This document shows positions 46,970 to 58,140 of a stretch of DNA of 64,000 bases, piece after piece (position 1 is the first letter of the stretch; each line of letters begins with the position of its first letter). Under the pieces are notes generated by a model, which worked only from the letters and a program-made list of their open reading frames with translations, was not told the DNA's origin and made no database searches. Source of the stretch: Diphasiastrum complanatum (Eukaryota > Streptophyta > Lycopodiopsida > Lycopodiales > Lycopodiaceae); NCBI GenBank assembly GCA_029204225.1, contig CM055096.1, positions 57,985,600-58,049,599 on the forward strand. The letters are read 5' to 3'. Both the position numbers and the translations under genes were made by a program.

Positions 46970-47290
46970 TGAGATCCGAGGATTACTAGCTAAGATTACA
47001 GTTATTTTCTATGTGAGCCTACATGGTGTATCCCATAGAAGGAAGACCATGTAGGAGCTAGTAATGTTCCTAGGCAATGTAAATAAGTGTAGACGCCCTT
47101 AAATAATTTAGAGTGAGCCGCCTTTTGATGGTGACCTCTAGTGGAAGGGCTATTTCCACTTGTAATTTCTAAATTAGTGGAATTATCTCTTAGGCTCCAC
47201 ATGGGCAGCCCTCTTGCTTATTTAAGGGCCCCCCCTCTCTTGTGAGGGAGCTTTTATTGTATTGTCATCTCTCTTGATTGAATAAAGAAG
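46970..47290 (+). repeat. Second LTR copy, 3' truncated
   Basis: About 95% alike, by eye, to 44161-44480, including the TATTTAAGGGCCC promoter region and the AATAAA. The match stops near 47290, where a gypsy RT scrap on the other strand begins, so the right two thirds of the LTR are lost. Confidence 0.7.
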
Positions 47291-47365
47291 ATCCTCCATG
47301 AAAAGATCGTTCATGATTTGTTGAAAAGTGGCAGGTGCATTCGTCAACCAAAAGGACCATTAAGA
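47291..47365 (-). pseudogene. Ty3/gypsy RT scrap
   Basis: The minus strand reads [16 protein letters not shown], the conserved RT block before the YxDD motif. The flanking sequence on either side is not RT. It abuts the truncated LTR. Confidence 0.65.
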
Positions 47366-48390
47366 ATCTCAAAAAAATTGAAGTATATACCAATAGATAT
47401 TCAATATCTATATCCAAATTGGTATAAGGAATTTCATTCCTTCAAGAAGATCTTTAACCGCACTAGCCGATATTCTAGAGATCTTAAAAATCCATCTGGA
47501 TTTCCCATACCTGATATGCACATATCTATTCCACCAAGCACTGGAGTACCCCCATTTTTGTTCCTAATGGATGACAATAATCCATTTATGAAATTGTGAT
47601 TTAACAAGAATCCCTACATGGTTTTATCGTTACATTAAACAACCCAATTGGTTGGTACCAAGGTTCCTGAATTCCTACCATCTGAGAGTTCCAACTCTTA
47701 GGAATAAGGCTCTTTACAGTACAAATGTGAACCAAGTGTCCATTCTCACTTCCATATCACAATTTCCAGTTACAAACTAGGGTCAACTCATGGTCCTATA
47801 GATATTCAATATGAATCCAAGTTAATAAACTCATTAATTGGCATTATGTAATTTCTTACAAGGATTTGCAAAAATCCAAAATACATAACATAAATCATTT
47901 ACTATCATAGGTGTCCCCTTTTTCTTCCTCCTTTAGATTTTTCGGTCTCCCAAAAAATTTCATCAGCTAAGGTACTAGAAAATCCTTAGACACACGTAAA
48001 TGCTAGGCTGCTTTCCTTTTCACTAGAATGCCTTTAATATTACTTCGTTGAAGTTGTCTGTAATTAATGAAAAATTCATAAAATTTGGACTTGGGTATAT
48101 TATCTAGGGAGTATAACTAATATCTTGAAATCAAAGGATCAACATTGGGAAGGACCATATCGAATTTTAGACATCTTTGGTAACAATGTGTTGATTTCTT
48201 GGCAGAATACACCTATCACCCGCATGAGAGGAAGACTGATCTTAATTGAGGGATAATTTACTCCTTATTTGATATTATGATGGCGGGTGTCACATTCAAC
48301 CAACATCGGTTGGGAGAACCGTGACGGAAAACAACATGGAGATTTCCATACAATGATGTGTGCCATGAGGGAAGCACGTATGGTCATCGC
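47366..48390. other. No gene recognised; probable retroelement debris
   Basis: AT-rich sequence. Near 48110-48250 the + strand reads HWEGPYRILDIFGNNVLIS, which resembles the chromo-like end of a gypsy integrase, but it is too short to be sure. Confidence 0.35.
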
Positions 48391-48396
48391 ATCGCA

Positions 48397-48462
48397 AAAA
48401 AAAAAAAAAAAAAAACAAAAAAACAAAAAAACCAAAAAACAAAAAAAAAAAAAAAAAAAAAG
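48397..48462 (+). repeat. A-rich tract
   Basis: Runs of A interrupted by single C, about 65 bases. Possible poly(A) tail of a retrocopy or a simple repeat. The lysine-rich open frame across it is an artefact of the tract. Confidence 0.9.
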
Positions 48463-49029
48463 CAACGAGTACATTTTATGGGAAAAAGAAAAAAATAAGA
48501 TGAGTTGTATATGTCTAAAAAGAATTATTAGACTATGGGTTAGATTATTTGTCAGAATGATTCGATGTTGTTATGTTTTGATTCAACTATAGTGCGGTGC
48601 GGTACCACAGCGGTGCAGGTATTGCAATGTCACAATGGTACAAGGTTGTGGCTTTATTGTGAGGAATTTAAAAATTAATAATAATAAATGTTGAATCGTG
48701 TGGGGTGGGGAAAAGATAAAGTAGGTTTATTGCACTGAGCAGAAGGGCACATAGGTGGGATCGTGATGACGGTGGTCATTAATGACATGCAAATCACCTT
48801 CAATAGAAGTTATGATCAATTAAAGAATAAGGACTTAGGCTAACTCATCATTAACGAAGCAGCGATATACGTGTCTTTTCAACGGTGATGGGCATTGAAT
48901 CTGTTAGTGTTTAGTAGTGCTAAGATAGATCAAAAGGTGAGCGGAGTATCCAAAACTCACTTCTCGATCGCATTGTATGAGCAACCTTGATTAAGCTCTT
49001 GTACGCGAGCAACAAGTTCATGATCGTTA

Positions 49030-49835
49030 GACCTGCGTAACAACAATCACCATGACCATGGCAGGGAAGCGGTCGAGATTCATAACAAGATCATCGAAAG
49101 TGTCGTGACAAAGTTTATCAAAAAATTTGAAATCGACACAGATGGGAAGAACATCACACGTAGGCGAAATACCACTATTAAAATTACTGAGAAAGCATTC
49201 GGTGATGTGATGGGACTTTTGTTTGATTTCAAGATATCATAGGTGCCTTATGTTACCATGACGGGGTTCTTCCCTGAGGACACATTGTCAAAGGAACCAA
49301 GATACAAATTGAGTATGTGCAAACCTTCACAGCTTGGAATCTTATGCTGATGGATGAATCGGGTAATCTTTGGGAAGCATATGGAACAATATATTTCTGT
49401 GAAGTCCTTCGCACTGATTCATGCTGCACTGAATGGTACTCCAATGCCTTGGGGGAAACTTGCATATGAACAATTTCTACGATGCTTGAAGAGTACTAAA
49501 AAATACTCTAAATGGGAGGCACGTATCACTAAAATATGCAAAAGTTTTGGCATATTAAGTAGTCAGGAGTTAGGGTTACTCCAATAGAGTCCCCTACAAG
49601 AGCAAGCATTGAGAAACATTATGACTTTACCAAACTTGCAAGGCGAGGATGTGGAAGTGCAATCGGACTCATTTAGCCCAAGGCAACAACAAGAACCTAT
49701 TGGACCCTTTTCGTGCCTCCCCAATCATCACGATCAACAGGGCAAGGAAGTGGCTTGGATCTCCAACCAGGTGAGTCGTCATGTAGTACGGGCTTCAATC
49801 CAATGTAAAACGGGTTAAACTATGGATCTAGATGG
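49030..49835 (+). pseudogene. Unrecognised retroelement-like reading frame
   Basis: The + strand reads EIHNKIIESVVTKFIKKFEI, RNTTIKITEKAFGDVMGLLF, then TMTGFFPEDTLSKEPRYKLS, VIFGKHMEQYISVKSFALIH and WGKLAYEQFLRCLKSTKKYS, broken by a few stops. It looks like a real, decayed protein of gag-like or plant mobile-element type, but I do not recognise the family. It lies just upstream of the gypsy-type repeat interrupted by the copia insertion at 50021. Confidence 0.4.
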
Positions 49836-49929
49836 AATCTAAGCCTACCAAGGCTGTCAATCTTGGCTTTGGATCTGAAAATGCAATGGCTTAGATGAGG
49901 GATGGGTTGCTTGACATTCATGTGAAGAT

Positions 49930-50020
49930 CATCTTCTTCGATTTTGGCTTTCTTGATGAATCTAGGCTTCTTGAGCATAGATCTTCTCCTCTTGGGGCGT
50001 ATCTTCTCAAGGGAGGGGAG
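49930..50020 (-). repeat. Left part of the gypsy-type repeat split by copia
   Basis: About 90 bases matching 38565-38645 (GGCTTTCTTGATGAATCTAG and TATCTTCTCAAGGGAGG). The match resumes at 55917 beyond the copia insertion. Confidence 0.75.
50016..50020. repeat. Target-site duplication, left copy
   Basis: GGGAG directly precedes the LTR at 50021 and directly follows the other LTR at 55917-55921. Five bases is the usual length for copia. Confidence 0.85.
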
Positions 50021-51708
50021 TGTTAATTTCACAAGTGTGGACTTTCCACAACATGTACTTGTGATCTCCTAAGGTGTGTAGAAGCACCAAGATCAAGACT
50101 AGATTGAGATTCAAGATCTATCTTTGATTCTATGGCAAAAACACACTACTACATGCATTCAATCACTTGGCACTACAAATCTGAAGGGCAATTGTCACAC
50201 ATTTCGCATATTCAAGATTTATTTTGCACTATTCAAGATTTATTTTGCACTATTCGAGATTTTTGGAGCCTTGTTCATTCTTTAGTGCCTACCTGGAAGC
50301 ATCTCCACGCACCTTGAGACTCCCACCATCGCATTTTTTGAGGCAATTGTCGCACATTTCGCACTATTCGGGATTTCCTAGGGCAAGCTTCGCTCTCCCA
50401 AATGTAGATCTAAAGACGGTTTTCCAGCCCACCATCGCCCTTCATCTCCAGCCCACCATCGCTCTTGCGAAGAGCGGTTACCCATCCACGCAGGTCAGAA
50501 GGCGACAAGCCACCATGGCACTTCCCATGGCAGTCTCTACTGCTCTCCAATGGCAGTTTACAGACCTCTTGGAAGCCATCGCATCTTCTACACGACAGTT
50601 CCAGAGGTAGATTTGGTTGCTCAACCCTGCTTTCTAACTGTTGATCCTACTGTGGCAGTATGCTATTGGCTTGTGAAAGCCCTATTCCAGATGTCAAATA
50701 CTGATTTGCTCTCATTCTTGAAGCAGTTGCAAAGCCCTCTTCTCTCTAGCACGGATCTCTCTAGTTATATTATGCCAATTTTTATGCCATTGTAATTCAT
50801 TCAGACACAATGTAGAACAGAGGCTCAGAAGCTCTGTTGGTGCTTTAATGTAGATTTACTACTTTTGCTATTCATCTACAAGATTAGAACCTTTGTGTTC
50901 TCATATTCTTGTATAGAGGTGTAGCAATCCCTCTACTTTGCAGTGTCTAGACTGTATTGCACATATCTTTGTACTCTGCAAATGGTGAATACAGATAATG
51001 TAAATTTGAGTGTTCTGAATCACAAACAACTTGTTTCTATTGTGAATACCTTCTGTGCTTTTCATGGTGATTCATTTTGGTAATAGAAAGTTTATGGCAA
51101 TGTATTGTTTGTGCTTATACACAATGTTTGGACTGGAATTGTCTAGTGAAGTGTCTCTAGCCTTCAATCTTGTGATTTGCACAGATCATAGGAGTTAGAT
51201 TCATGATAAGCTACTGTCAAGATAACGGAAACACTGTGTGGATTTCCCTTTTGCCGAAGTATTTGCTTTCTTGAGTTCACTCCCATTTGAATCTGAAAAC
51301 CATAATGAAGTATTTAGTATTTTTCTCCTGGGTGTTTGTTTTCATTATAGGGTTGTACTGGCAGCCCCTTGTGGAAACATATGTTGATGACCAGATTGCT
51401 AACATTTTATATTCCACTCCATTCATTCTTAGTTATTTCTAGCTTTGCACTAATAATGACAATATTAGCCTTTTTATTGCTCTCTAGTAGGAACGATACC
51501 CGTTTATACTACAAATATCAATCATTTTGATGTTGGTATGCCGCGACAATCTAGATGCTTGAGACAAAAAAACATAAGGCCCCTATATCTAACATTTTTA
51601 ATTTAATTCACAATTCTTCACACGTGAAAACAGCCTCCACACATGTGAGATTCACTTACAAACTTCTTTCATAAAAATACCAAGCTAGATTTTTGACAAT
51701 TTCTCACA
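50021..51708 (-). repeat. 3' LTR of the copia element, with internal replacement
   Basis: The left 150 bases (50021-50172) and right 160 bases (51550-51708) match the ends of the 5' LTR. The middle differs: it contains repeated words such as GCACTATTC and ATTTTGCACTATTCAAG near 50195-50260, and an LTR-like tail near 50800-51000. A purine-rich GAGGAG lies next to 51708 on the minus strand as polypurine tract. Confidence 0.75.
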
Positions 51709-51817
51709 CTCCTCAAAAAATAGCTTGGAAAGGTACTAGATCACTTGGGAAGTTTGTAAATCTTTTTGAGTGGATCCTTTGGTATGCATAAGAAGTGAAG
51801 ATTAGCCAAGGGATCCA

Positions 51818-52789
51818 TCATAGCAACACCCTCACCATATCCATGATAAGATCTCTTTGGTAGAGATCTCTTGCCAATGCCTTTGAAGAGTGCTCCACCA
51901 ATATGCCACTATGATCATGGGCTTCCTCCATGCTTGATGATGATCTTTGATTTGAAAGTTCCACTTGCATGATGGATGCACCATAAAACGCCTCATAAGG
52001 ATCATGGAGATCAAGATCATAAGATGTGAAACAATGATAATTATCAAGATTATGCTTTCTAGCTTGACTAGTCCACATACAATGAACTATATCCATGATG
52101 GATCTAATCTTGATATCAAAGACTATCTTGATCTTTTTTAGGCTAGTTACTCTCTTAAGGATGTAAGTGTCCACTTTGTATGCTTCACTTAATCTCAAGA
52201 GGAGTTTACAATTTGTCTCAAAACATGTGAAAACATTATTTTCAAAAAAGTGAGTAGCAAGCTCAATCTTGTTCTTACTAGAACCAAGAGCATACTTTTG
52301 ACAATACAATATCTTGCTTTCAAAAAGTATTGGAAACATATCTAAGTCAATAATGACAAGAAACATGTCCATACCATAAGCATCATACAAAACTAGTATA
52401 GCTTTTCTTGAACTTTGAGATCCAAAAAATTCAATGAAGCAAGATAGCATATCAAGCAGAAAAATAGAAGCATATATGAATGTGTTGTAGTAGATACAAC
52501 ATGAAAGGTCCCCCTCTTTGCCATGTAAGGTGAGTCGTAAAGACTCGGCCATGCATCTTGAAGATCTTCTTGAAATCATATGAAGAAGAGACGACTCCTC
52601 ACACCTCGGCCCCATCATAACTTGAATACCTTCAAAAGAGATAACTTGTGATGCTTCTTGAGAAGCCTTGATCTCGGCCACTTCCAAGATTGAATCTTCA
52701 TGCGATATGACATCTCTATTCACAATCACTTTTGAAATAGAGAGTGTAAAGACACTAAAGGCCTTCTTGATGGATGCGTATCCAATCAT
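51818..52789 (-). CDS. 323-codon frame in place of copia RT
   Basis: The first 35 or so codons (IGYASIKKAFSVFTLSISK, VIVNRDVISHEDS) are the normal region between copia integrase and RT. From there on the frame stays open for nearly 290 codons but shows none of the RT blocks and no YVDD. Stretches such as SCCIYYNTFIYASIFLLDML, FLVIIDLDMFPILFES and LDNYHCFTSYDLDLHDPYEA do not match a family I know. It is in frame with the upstream gag-protease, separated by one TAA (52790-52792). Either captured sequence or a fortuitously open non-coding segment. Confidence 0.55.
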   Translation of the reverse strand: MIGYASIKKAFSVFTLSISKVIVNRDVISHEDSILEVAEIKASQEASQVISFEGIQVMMGPRCEESSLLHMISRRSSRCMAESLRLTLHGKEGDLSCCIYYNTFIYASIFLLDMLSCFIEFFGSQSSRKAILVLYDAYGMDMFLVIIDLDMFPILFESKILYCQKYALGSSKNKIELATHFFENNVFTCFETNCKLLLRLSEAYKVDTYILKRVTSLKKIKIVFDIKIRSIMDIVHCMWTSQARKHNLDNYHCFTSYDLDLHDPYEAFYGASIMQVELSNQRSSSSMEEAHDHSGILVEHSSKALARDLYQRDLIMDMVRVLL

Positions 52790-52792
52790 GAT

Positions 52793-54388
52793 TTATGAGC
52801 TTGGATCATCCTTCCTCCTTATTTCCGAGGGAATATGTGCAAAGCAAGCACTACCAAGTTCACTAAGGTGATCAACCTTAGGCTTCATCTTGAATAAAAC
52901 TTCATATGGTGCTATTCCTTCAAGATCTCCAATACTTCTCAAAGCCTTGATCTTCAATGAGAATTGCTTCTCAACATATGCTTTGAATAATAAGGAATAA
53001 TCATACACCATAATACTTGGAGAGAGAAGATATGTGCATCTTGTGTGATCATCCTCCTTTGAAATATTGGACATATAAGAAACATCAAGAGAGTTTGCAC
53101 TCTCACTTGGATCCAATTTGTAGATGCCTTCAAATCTTGATCCATATGCAAGGATCTCACCATCCTTCTTGATCACACAATTGTCAATATTGAAATTGAC
53201 ATCAAAGCCACTATCAAGAAGTTGGCCAACACTTAAGATGTTCTTTGTAAGCTTTGGGACAAAAAGAACATTGTTGAGAAAGAGATCTTTGGAAGATGCA
53301 AGCTTCAAGGGAATAATCCCTAATCTTTCAATATTGCACTCATGCTTACTTGCAATGTATATGGTCTTCTTGACTCCATCATAAGGCATAATAGATGAAA
53401 AAAAGTGCTTGGAGCCACACATATGTGAAGATGCTCCACTATCAATATACCATGAGTCATCCTTGTTGAAGGTGGAAGAGGAGAAGCTTGATGCCATAAG
53501 AGAGCCTTCTCCATCACTTGCAATATAGTCTTCTTTCTCATTGGTGATGTTGGCTTGATTGAGTTGATTCTTCTTCTTGAAGCAATTGGTGGCATAATGG
53601 CCTTTCTTGCCACAATAAAAGCACTTGATCTTCTTCTTCTTGAGATTTGAAGTAGAAGCATGAGAGGTATCCTCCTCCTCCTCTCCATCTTGGTCTTTAG
53701 CTTTGTCATTAGAGAAGTGATGGTGTTGCTTCTTACTCCTCTCTTTGTGCTTGGCAAGTAGAACTTTGCCATCATCATGATTGAGTGATAGCTTGTCCAT
53801 CCTCAAGAGTTTGTACTCTTGTCTTGATTCTTCAGAAATAAGCACACTTTGAAGAGACTCCAAACTTGGTAGATCCTCCTTAATGGCATAGGATTGGACA
53901 AGGTTGTCATATTCATCTCTCAAGCCATTGATAATGACTTGGACTAGCTCACTTTGATTGATTGAGTCACCAATACATGCAAGCTCCCTATGAATATCCT
54001 TGACTCTCAAAACATAATTAGATGCACTCTCATCACTCTTTTGACTACTTTGGAAGATTTAATTTCTAAGAGTGAGGAGCCTAGAGGTGTTCTTAGCCTC
54101 ATAGATGGACTTGAGACAATCCCAAGCTTCCTTGGATGTAGAACAATCACCAATCTCCCTCAATATCGCATTAGAGACATTCATCTTAATGTAGTGGAGA
54201 GCCATACTAGCTCTCTTCTTGTATTTTTGTACTTCTTGAAGGACTTGAGGCTCCTCCTCAATCCCAAGTACAATGTCCATCACATCTTGGAGTATCAAGA
54301 TGGACTCCATCCTCAACTTCCATATTGAATAATTGGAAGTAGGCAATCTCTCACTTGGTTGCAACAAGTATGAACTCATTGAAGTCAT
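52793..54388 (-). pseudogene. Ty1/copia gag-protease, integrase internally deleted
   Basis: Starts MTSMSSYLLQPSERL at 54388. Gag follows (SIWKLRMESILILQDVMDIV, ASMALHYIKMNVSNAILREI) to a TAA at 54061-54059. In the same frame come VLRVKDIHRELACIGDSINQ, LVQVIINGLRDEYDNLVQSY, a CCHC knuckle (CFYCGKKGHYATNC, near 53605), the protease (SWYIDSGASSHMC, near 53455, intact DSGAS), VLFVPKLTKNILSVGQLLDS, and the end of the integrase (IAPYEVLFKMKPKVDHLSEL, FAHIPSEIRRK). The integrase core with its catalytic residues has been removed cleanly in frame. Gag and protease could still serve particle formation but for the single stop. Confidence 0.88.
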
Positions 54389-55132
54389 GTAAAGTGGAGA
54401 TAAATAAAAGTGATGAACAAAAAATGTTGCTTCTCTCTCACTATAGGATCCAATAATGGTGTGCTTCCATCTCCTATGCAAGATCTTGCAACAAACTGTG
54501 AGATGATTCTCACTAGCTATCTCAATCTCTCCAAAACTAGATCTACTTCACATCAACTGATGGAGTATGGGAAAAGTTAGGATCAAACACTCTTAGCACG
54601 TGTGAAAGACACTAAGAAACCAAATTTGACTCAACTACAATGATATTGCATGAAACAAAATGGCTAAGATCTCAAAATAGTGCCTAGATCACATATAGAT
54701 GAGATTGGTAAGCATTCAACTGTGATTTTCGATCAAACAGGCAATCTCTTGACCAAACCAAGTGTGTCCACCCAGGTCTAGGTGCCCTACCTAGCCCTCT
54801 TCAAAAGCTTATAACTTTTGATTGGCACAACCAAATGGAATGAAACTGATTGCATCAAAAACTAGACAAAAATAGCTTCAAAACAAGCTATCTAGCAAGA
54901 TTTCTGGATCAAACATGAAAGAGAACTCCCAAACTGAAATTGGATGTTCCTCACACATGTCTGAGCACCTGATTCCGTACAGTACCAGGTCATACCCAAT
55001 CAATGCCCTATTGATCTCTTTTGATCCAAAATTCAACAAGATAGCTAGGAAAATGGATCTTGACAATTTCTAGCTCAAGATTGATGAATAGTTTTCACTC
55101 AAATGGATCAAAATGAATGGTAACCTTAGGTA

Positions 55133-55145
55133 GGCTCTGATACCA
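55133..55145 (-). promoter_or_regulatory. Primer-binding site of the copia element
   Basis: TGGTATCAGAGCC on the minus strand, adjoining the CA end of the 5' LTR. Same site as at 593-605. Confidence 0.9.
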
Positions 55146-55916
55146 TGTTGATTTCACACGTGTGGACTGTCCACAACATGTACTTGTGATCTCCTAAGGT
55201 GTGTAGATGCACCAAGATCAAGACTAGATTGAGATTCAAGATCTATCTTTGATTCTATGGGAAAAACACACTACTACATGCATTCGATCACTTGCAACTC
55301 TCACTCACACGTGTGGGAAGTGTTCCAAAAATAATCTAAGTAAAAATAAGCTGCTCTCTCGTGTAGAGAGAGAAAGCTAGAAAACCAATTACTCACAAAA
55401 TCCATTCAATCTCAAAATCAATTAGATCCAAATGAGAAGTACAATGATACTATTAGATCCATGAGCTACCACAATGCTCAATCATGATTGGACCACACTT
55501 TTGCCACCTCGTAATCCTATTGGACCATTGATCCATTCACCTCTAAATTCTATTGGACCATTTTCAAGCATATCTCAAATTCTATTGGACCACTCATGGT
55601 TCCACCTCTAAATCCTATTGGACCTCTTAAACTTCATCAAACAAAAGCATTACACTTTTCTACACTCTAATTGGCTCAAGTTTGGCCTCCTACTCTATTT
55701 TGACTCAATAGTGGCATTACAATTAGAAATGGATAATTTGCCATCTATGCCAAATTTGACCCTATCAACATCCTACACCTAGATGCTTGATACAAAAAAC
55801 ATAAGACCCCTATATCTAACATTTTTAATTTAATTCACAATTCTCCGCACATGTGACATTCACTTACAAACTTCTTTCATAAAAATACCAAGCTAGATTT
55901 TTGCCAATTTCTCACA
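55146..55916 (-). repeat. 5' LTR of the copia element
   Basis: Plus-strand text starts TGTTGATTTCACACGTGTGG and ends ATTTCTCACA; both ends are repeated in the 3' LTR. Contains the palindrome CACACGTGTG twice (55155 and 55305 regions). Confidence 0.9.
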
Positions 55917-56650
55917 GGGAGCAATGGAAATAAAAATCTACCTAATGGAACCTAATGGATCCTATTTATCACTCTAAATATGTTTCTAACACATATTTTA
56001 CTATTGTGTGATTTTGTGGATTTAATGGATGAAAGCATGAGCTAATGATCTTCTTTAGTGTTATAGCATGATTAGGAAACAACGATCAAGCATTGATACA
56101 TCCACAATCAAACATACAATGGAAAAATAGGAGGACTTCTCAAAGTAGGAAAATGTGGAGGATGAGGCTTTTCCTCTCTCTCTGTCAATCTCTATTCTTA
56201 CAAATGAAAAGTGATTACAAAATGGTGTCAAAGATAGGATTAGGATTTTTGGTTCACCCAAAAACCATGTGCCATAACAACTTGACTATCTTATAAACCA
56301 AAATGCATTTAAAACTACTTGGGTACTTTCTTATTTTTGACCCATTGGAGTTGAGATCTATTTTTATTGCTCGCGCCTTTGGCTTACGAGTACAGTGCAC
56401 CTTCTAAGAGTGTTTGACTTTATTTTATAGATAGATCTAAATCTTTGTGTCGACTCGTCCATGCTTTTATTCTCATCGCCGTAAGATATGTTGGGGAGGC
56501 ACTAGGCTTTGGCTTTACTCATTGGCTGGGTCCGCGACTTGTCAACCTTCTGATATTAGCGTTCCCGATAAATATGGATTCTGGAACTCCATCTTGGTTG
56601 ATCATCGAGACTCCTTAATGTAGTTTGGCGGCATGATTCCTTCATTTGAT
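55917..56650 (-). repeat. Right part of the gypsy-type repeat split by copia
   Basis: Matches 38640-39420 at about 90% by eye and continues the piece at 49930-50020. Ends near 56650 where similarity stops (CCTTCATTTGATAT in both copies). Confidence 0.75.
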
Positions 56651-56990
56651 ATTCGTTAGGCACCTGCTTATGTCGTTGGTGTTGGCGGGCATGGCGATGT
56701 GAGACCATTGTGAGAAAGGGTGAAAAGGATTATAGACAAGAGGGGGAAGAGACTCGGCAGAAAAAATGGGGGAAAAAATTTTGGCAACAAAATTGAGCTG
56801 TAGCGGGGGGAAAACAAAGAAGGTATATGTATAGATACAGAATGGAAAAATTAAATAAATAGATAAAATGAAAAAGAGAAAATGAATCGACGTGAAAAAC
56901 AAAAAAAATAAGATGAGTCCATTGATACTTTTTCTGGACTTTTTTTCTTTGCTTTTTCTGTTCTTTTTTTTTTTTTGAAAAGGATACAAG

Positions 56991-57215
56991 GTGATGAGAC
57001 TTGCTTCATGGAGCTTGCTCTATTTGTTTGCCCTTGGCGTCCTCGGCGTCGCGGACCTTTCGATGGGTTTCAGCAACAGTGCAGACGAAATAGAACTACA
57101 ATTGGCTATGCGAATTGTGAGCGGATTGCGAGCGGATTGGGCCAAACGTCGGGTGCATATTCCCAAGGAAACTTGTTGTGTACCATCTTTCCAGCCTAGC
57201 TATATTAACAAATGA
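56991..57215 (+). CDS. Small ORF with a signal-peptide-like start
   Basis: 74 codons. The start MMRLASWSLLYLFALGVLG has a short basic n-region and a hydrophobic core of about 14 residues, followed by small residues suited to cleavage. The rest is IELQLAMRIVSGLRADWAK, RRVHIPKETCCVPSF and a stop. A long pyrimidine tract precedes it. I recognise no family. It could be the first exon of a secreted protein or a chance frame between repeats. The frame starting 16 bases upstream is a shadow. Confidence 0.3.
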   Translation: MMRLASWSLLYLFALGVLGVADLSMGFSNSADEIELQLAMRIVSGLRADWAKRRVHIPKETCCVPSFQPSYINK

Positions 57216-57435
57216 CATTGCACACAGACGATGGTAGGTCCCGATATCGGATAATTTGGTCCACAATAGTCGTCGTCTTAAAATCTTTGTTTGGATTGAA
57301 GCAGTACTCTCCGAAGCACAGATCTCAACGAGTATTCACTTTGGTAGCGATCAGCAATGTCTCCACGTTACAATAGGATTCTAGTATGACGGGATCTGGA
57401 GAATTAGCTGCGTCGGTCAGAAAGTCGTTGAGGGT

Positions 57436-58140
57436 TGTTCACATATTCCAGCTAGAATCTATGAGCACGGTTTCTCTCCTCTTCTTCTTCTTTGTTACGT
57501 CTTAGGTGGTTGCTGCTCTAGAAACTGAGTGTTTCTGTCCGTTTCCAGAAGCCAGTTCTTTGAAGTTAAGTCCTCTTGTTTAGAACGGTTTCCAAACAGA
57601 AATGTTTCTCAGTTTGCAATGTGTATTCCCAGCCTGTCAGTGGGATGAAACGATTACGTTCACTCGGCTACATGCATTTACAAGTCATGTAACCAATCCT
57701 TGCTCAAGCACAGATTAACGTTCTAGGACAGAGAGCAAGTCTACAAATCTATCTACCAAACTATCCTAAGAAATCAAGTTACAATACAATAACATAATTA
57801 AGCTACACAACAAGAAACAAGAATCAAGAAAGCTAATTTCCTAACAACATTCTAGCAACCCAAGAATCAAGAAACACCCATTTCTTGATGCTTGGAATAC
57901 CCAAGAACAATCAAGGACAGGATTGTTAGTGAATATGCAAGATCAGATCCACAATCTCAGCCTATATAGTTTACCTATATGCTGAAACTACAAAATCAAA
58001 AGACAAGGAAATCAATCCACATCTACATTCCACATTGCAGGAAAGTAAGCAAAAAATCTAATTAATCCACATTCACAACAAAACATGTGCATAGGAATTT
58101 CACTCAAGAAGATAGCCATGAACAAGGAGCTTCTCAATTT
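57436..58140 (-). repeat. Inverted LTR fragment of the non-autonomous family
   Basis: About 90% alike, by eye, to the reverse complement of 44506-45216. Its left end TGTTCA matches the LTR end. No primer-binding site follows on the left, and the right part of the LTR is missing, so it is a solo or truncated LTR. Confidence 0.75.

Larger units (their letters stand above)
50021..55916 (-). mobile_element. Complete but non-autonomous Ty1/copia element
   Basis: 5' LTR 55146-55916 (771 bp), primer-binding site 55133-55145 (TGGTATCAGAGCC on the minus strand), gag-protease frame from 54388, 3' LTR 50021-51708, GGGAG target duplication on both sides. Both LTRs share their ends. The 3' LTR is longer because about 1.38 kb of foreign sequence (about 50173-51550) replaces some 480 bp. 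The coding part keeps one frame from 54388 to 51818 with two stops, yet lacks the integrase core, RT and RNase H. The same family occurs at 9935-11347, 58555-60544 and 62432-63770. Confidence 0.9.

Noticed and set aside
48287-48592. Lysine-rich open frame
   Set aside because: Produced by the A-rich tract at 48397-48462.
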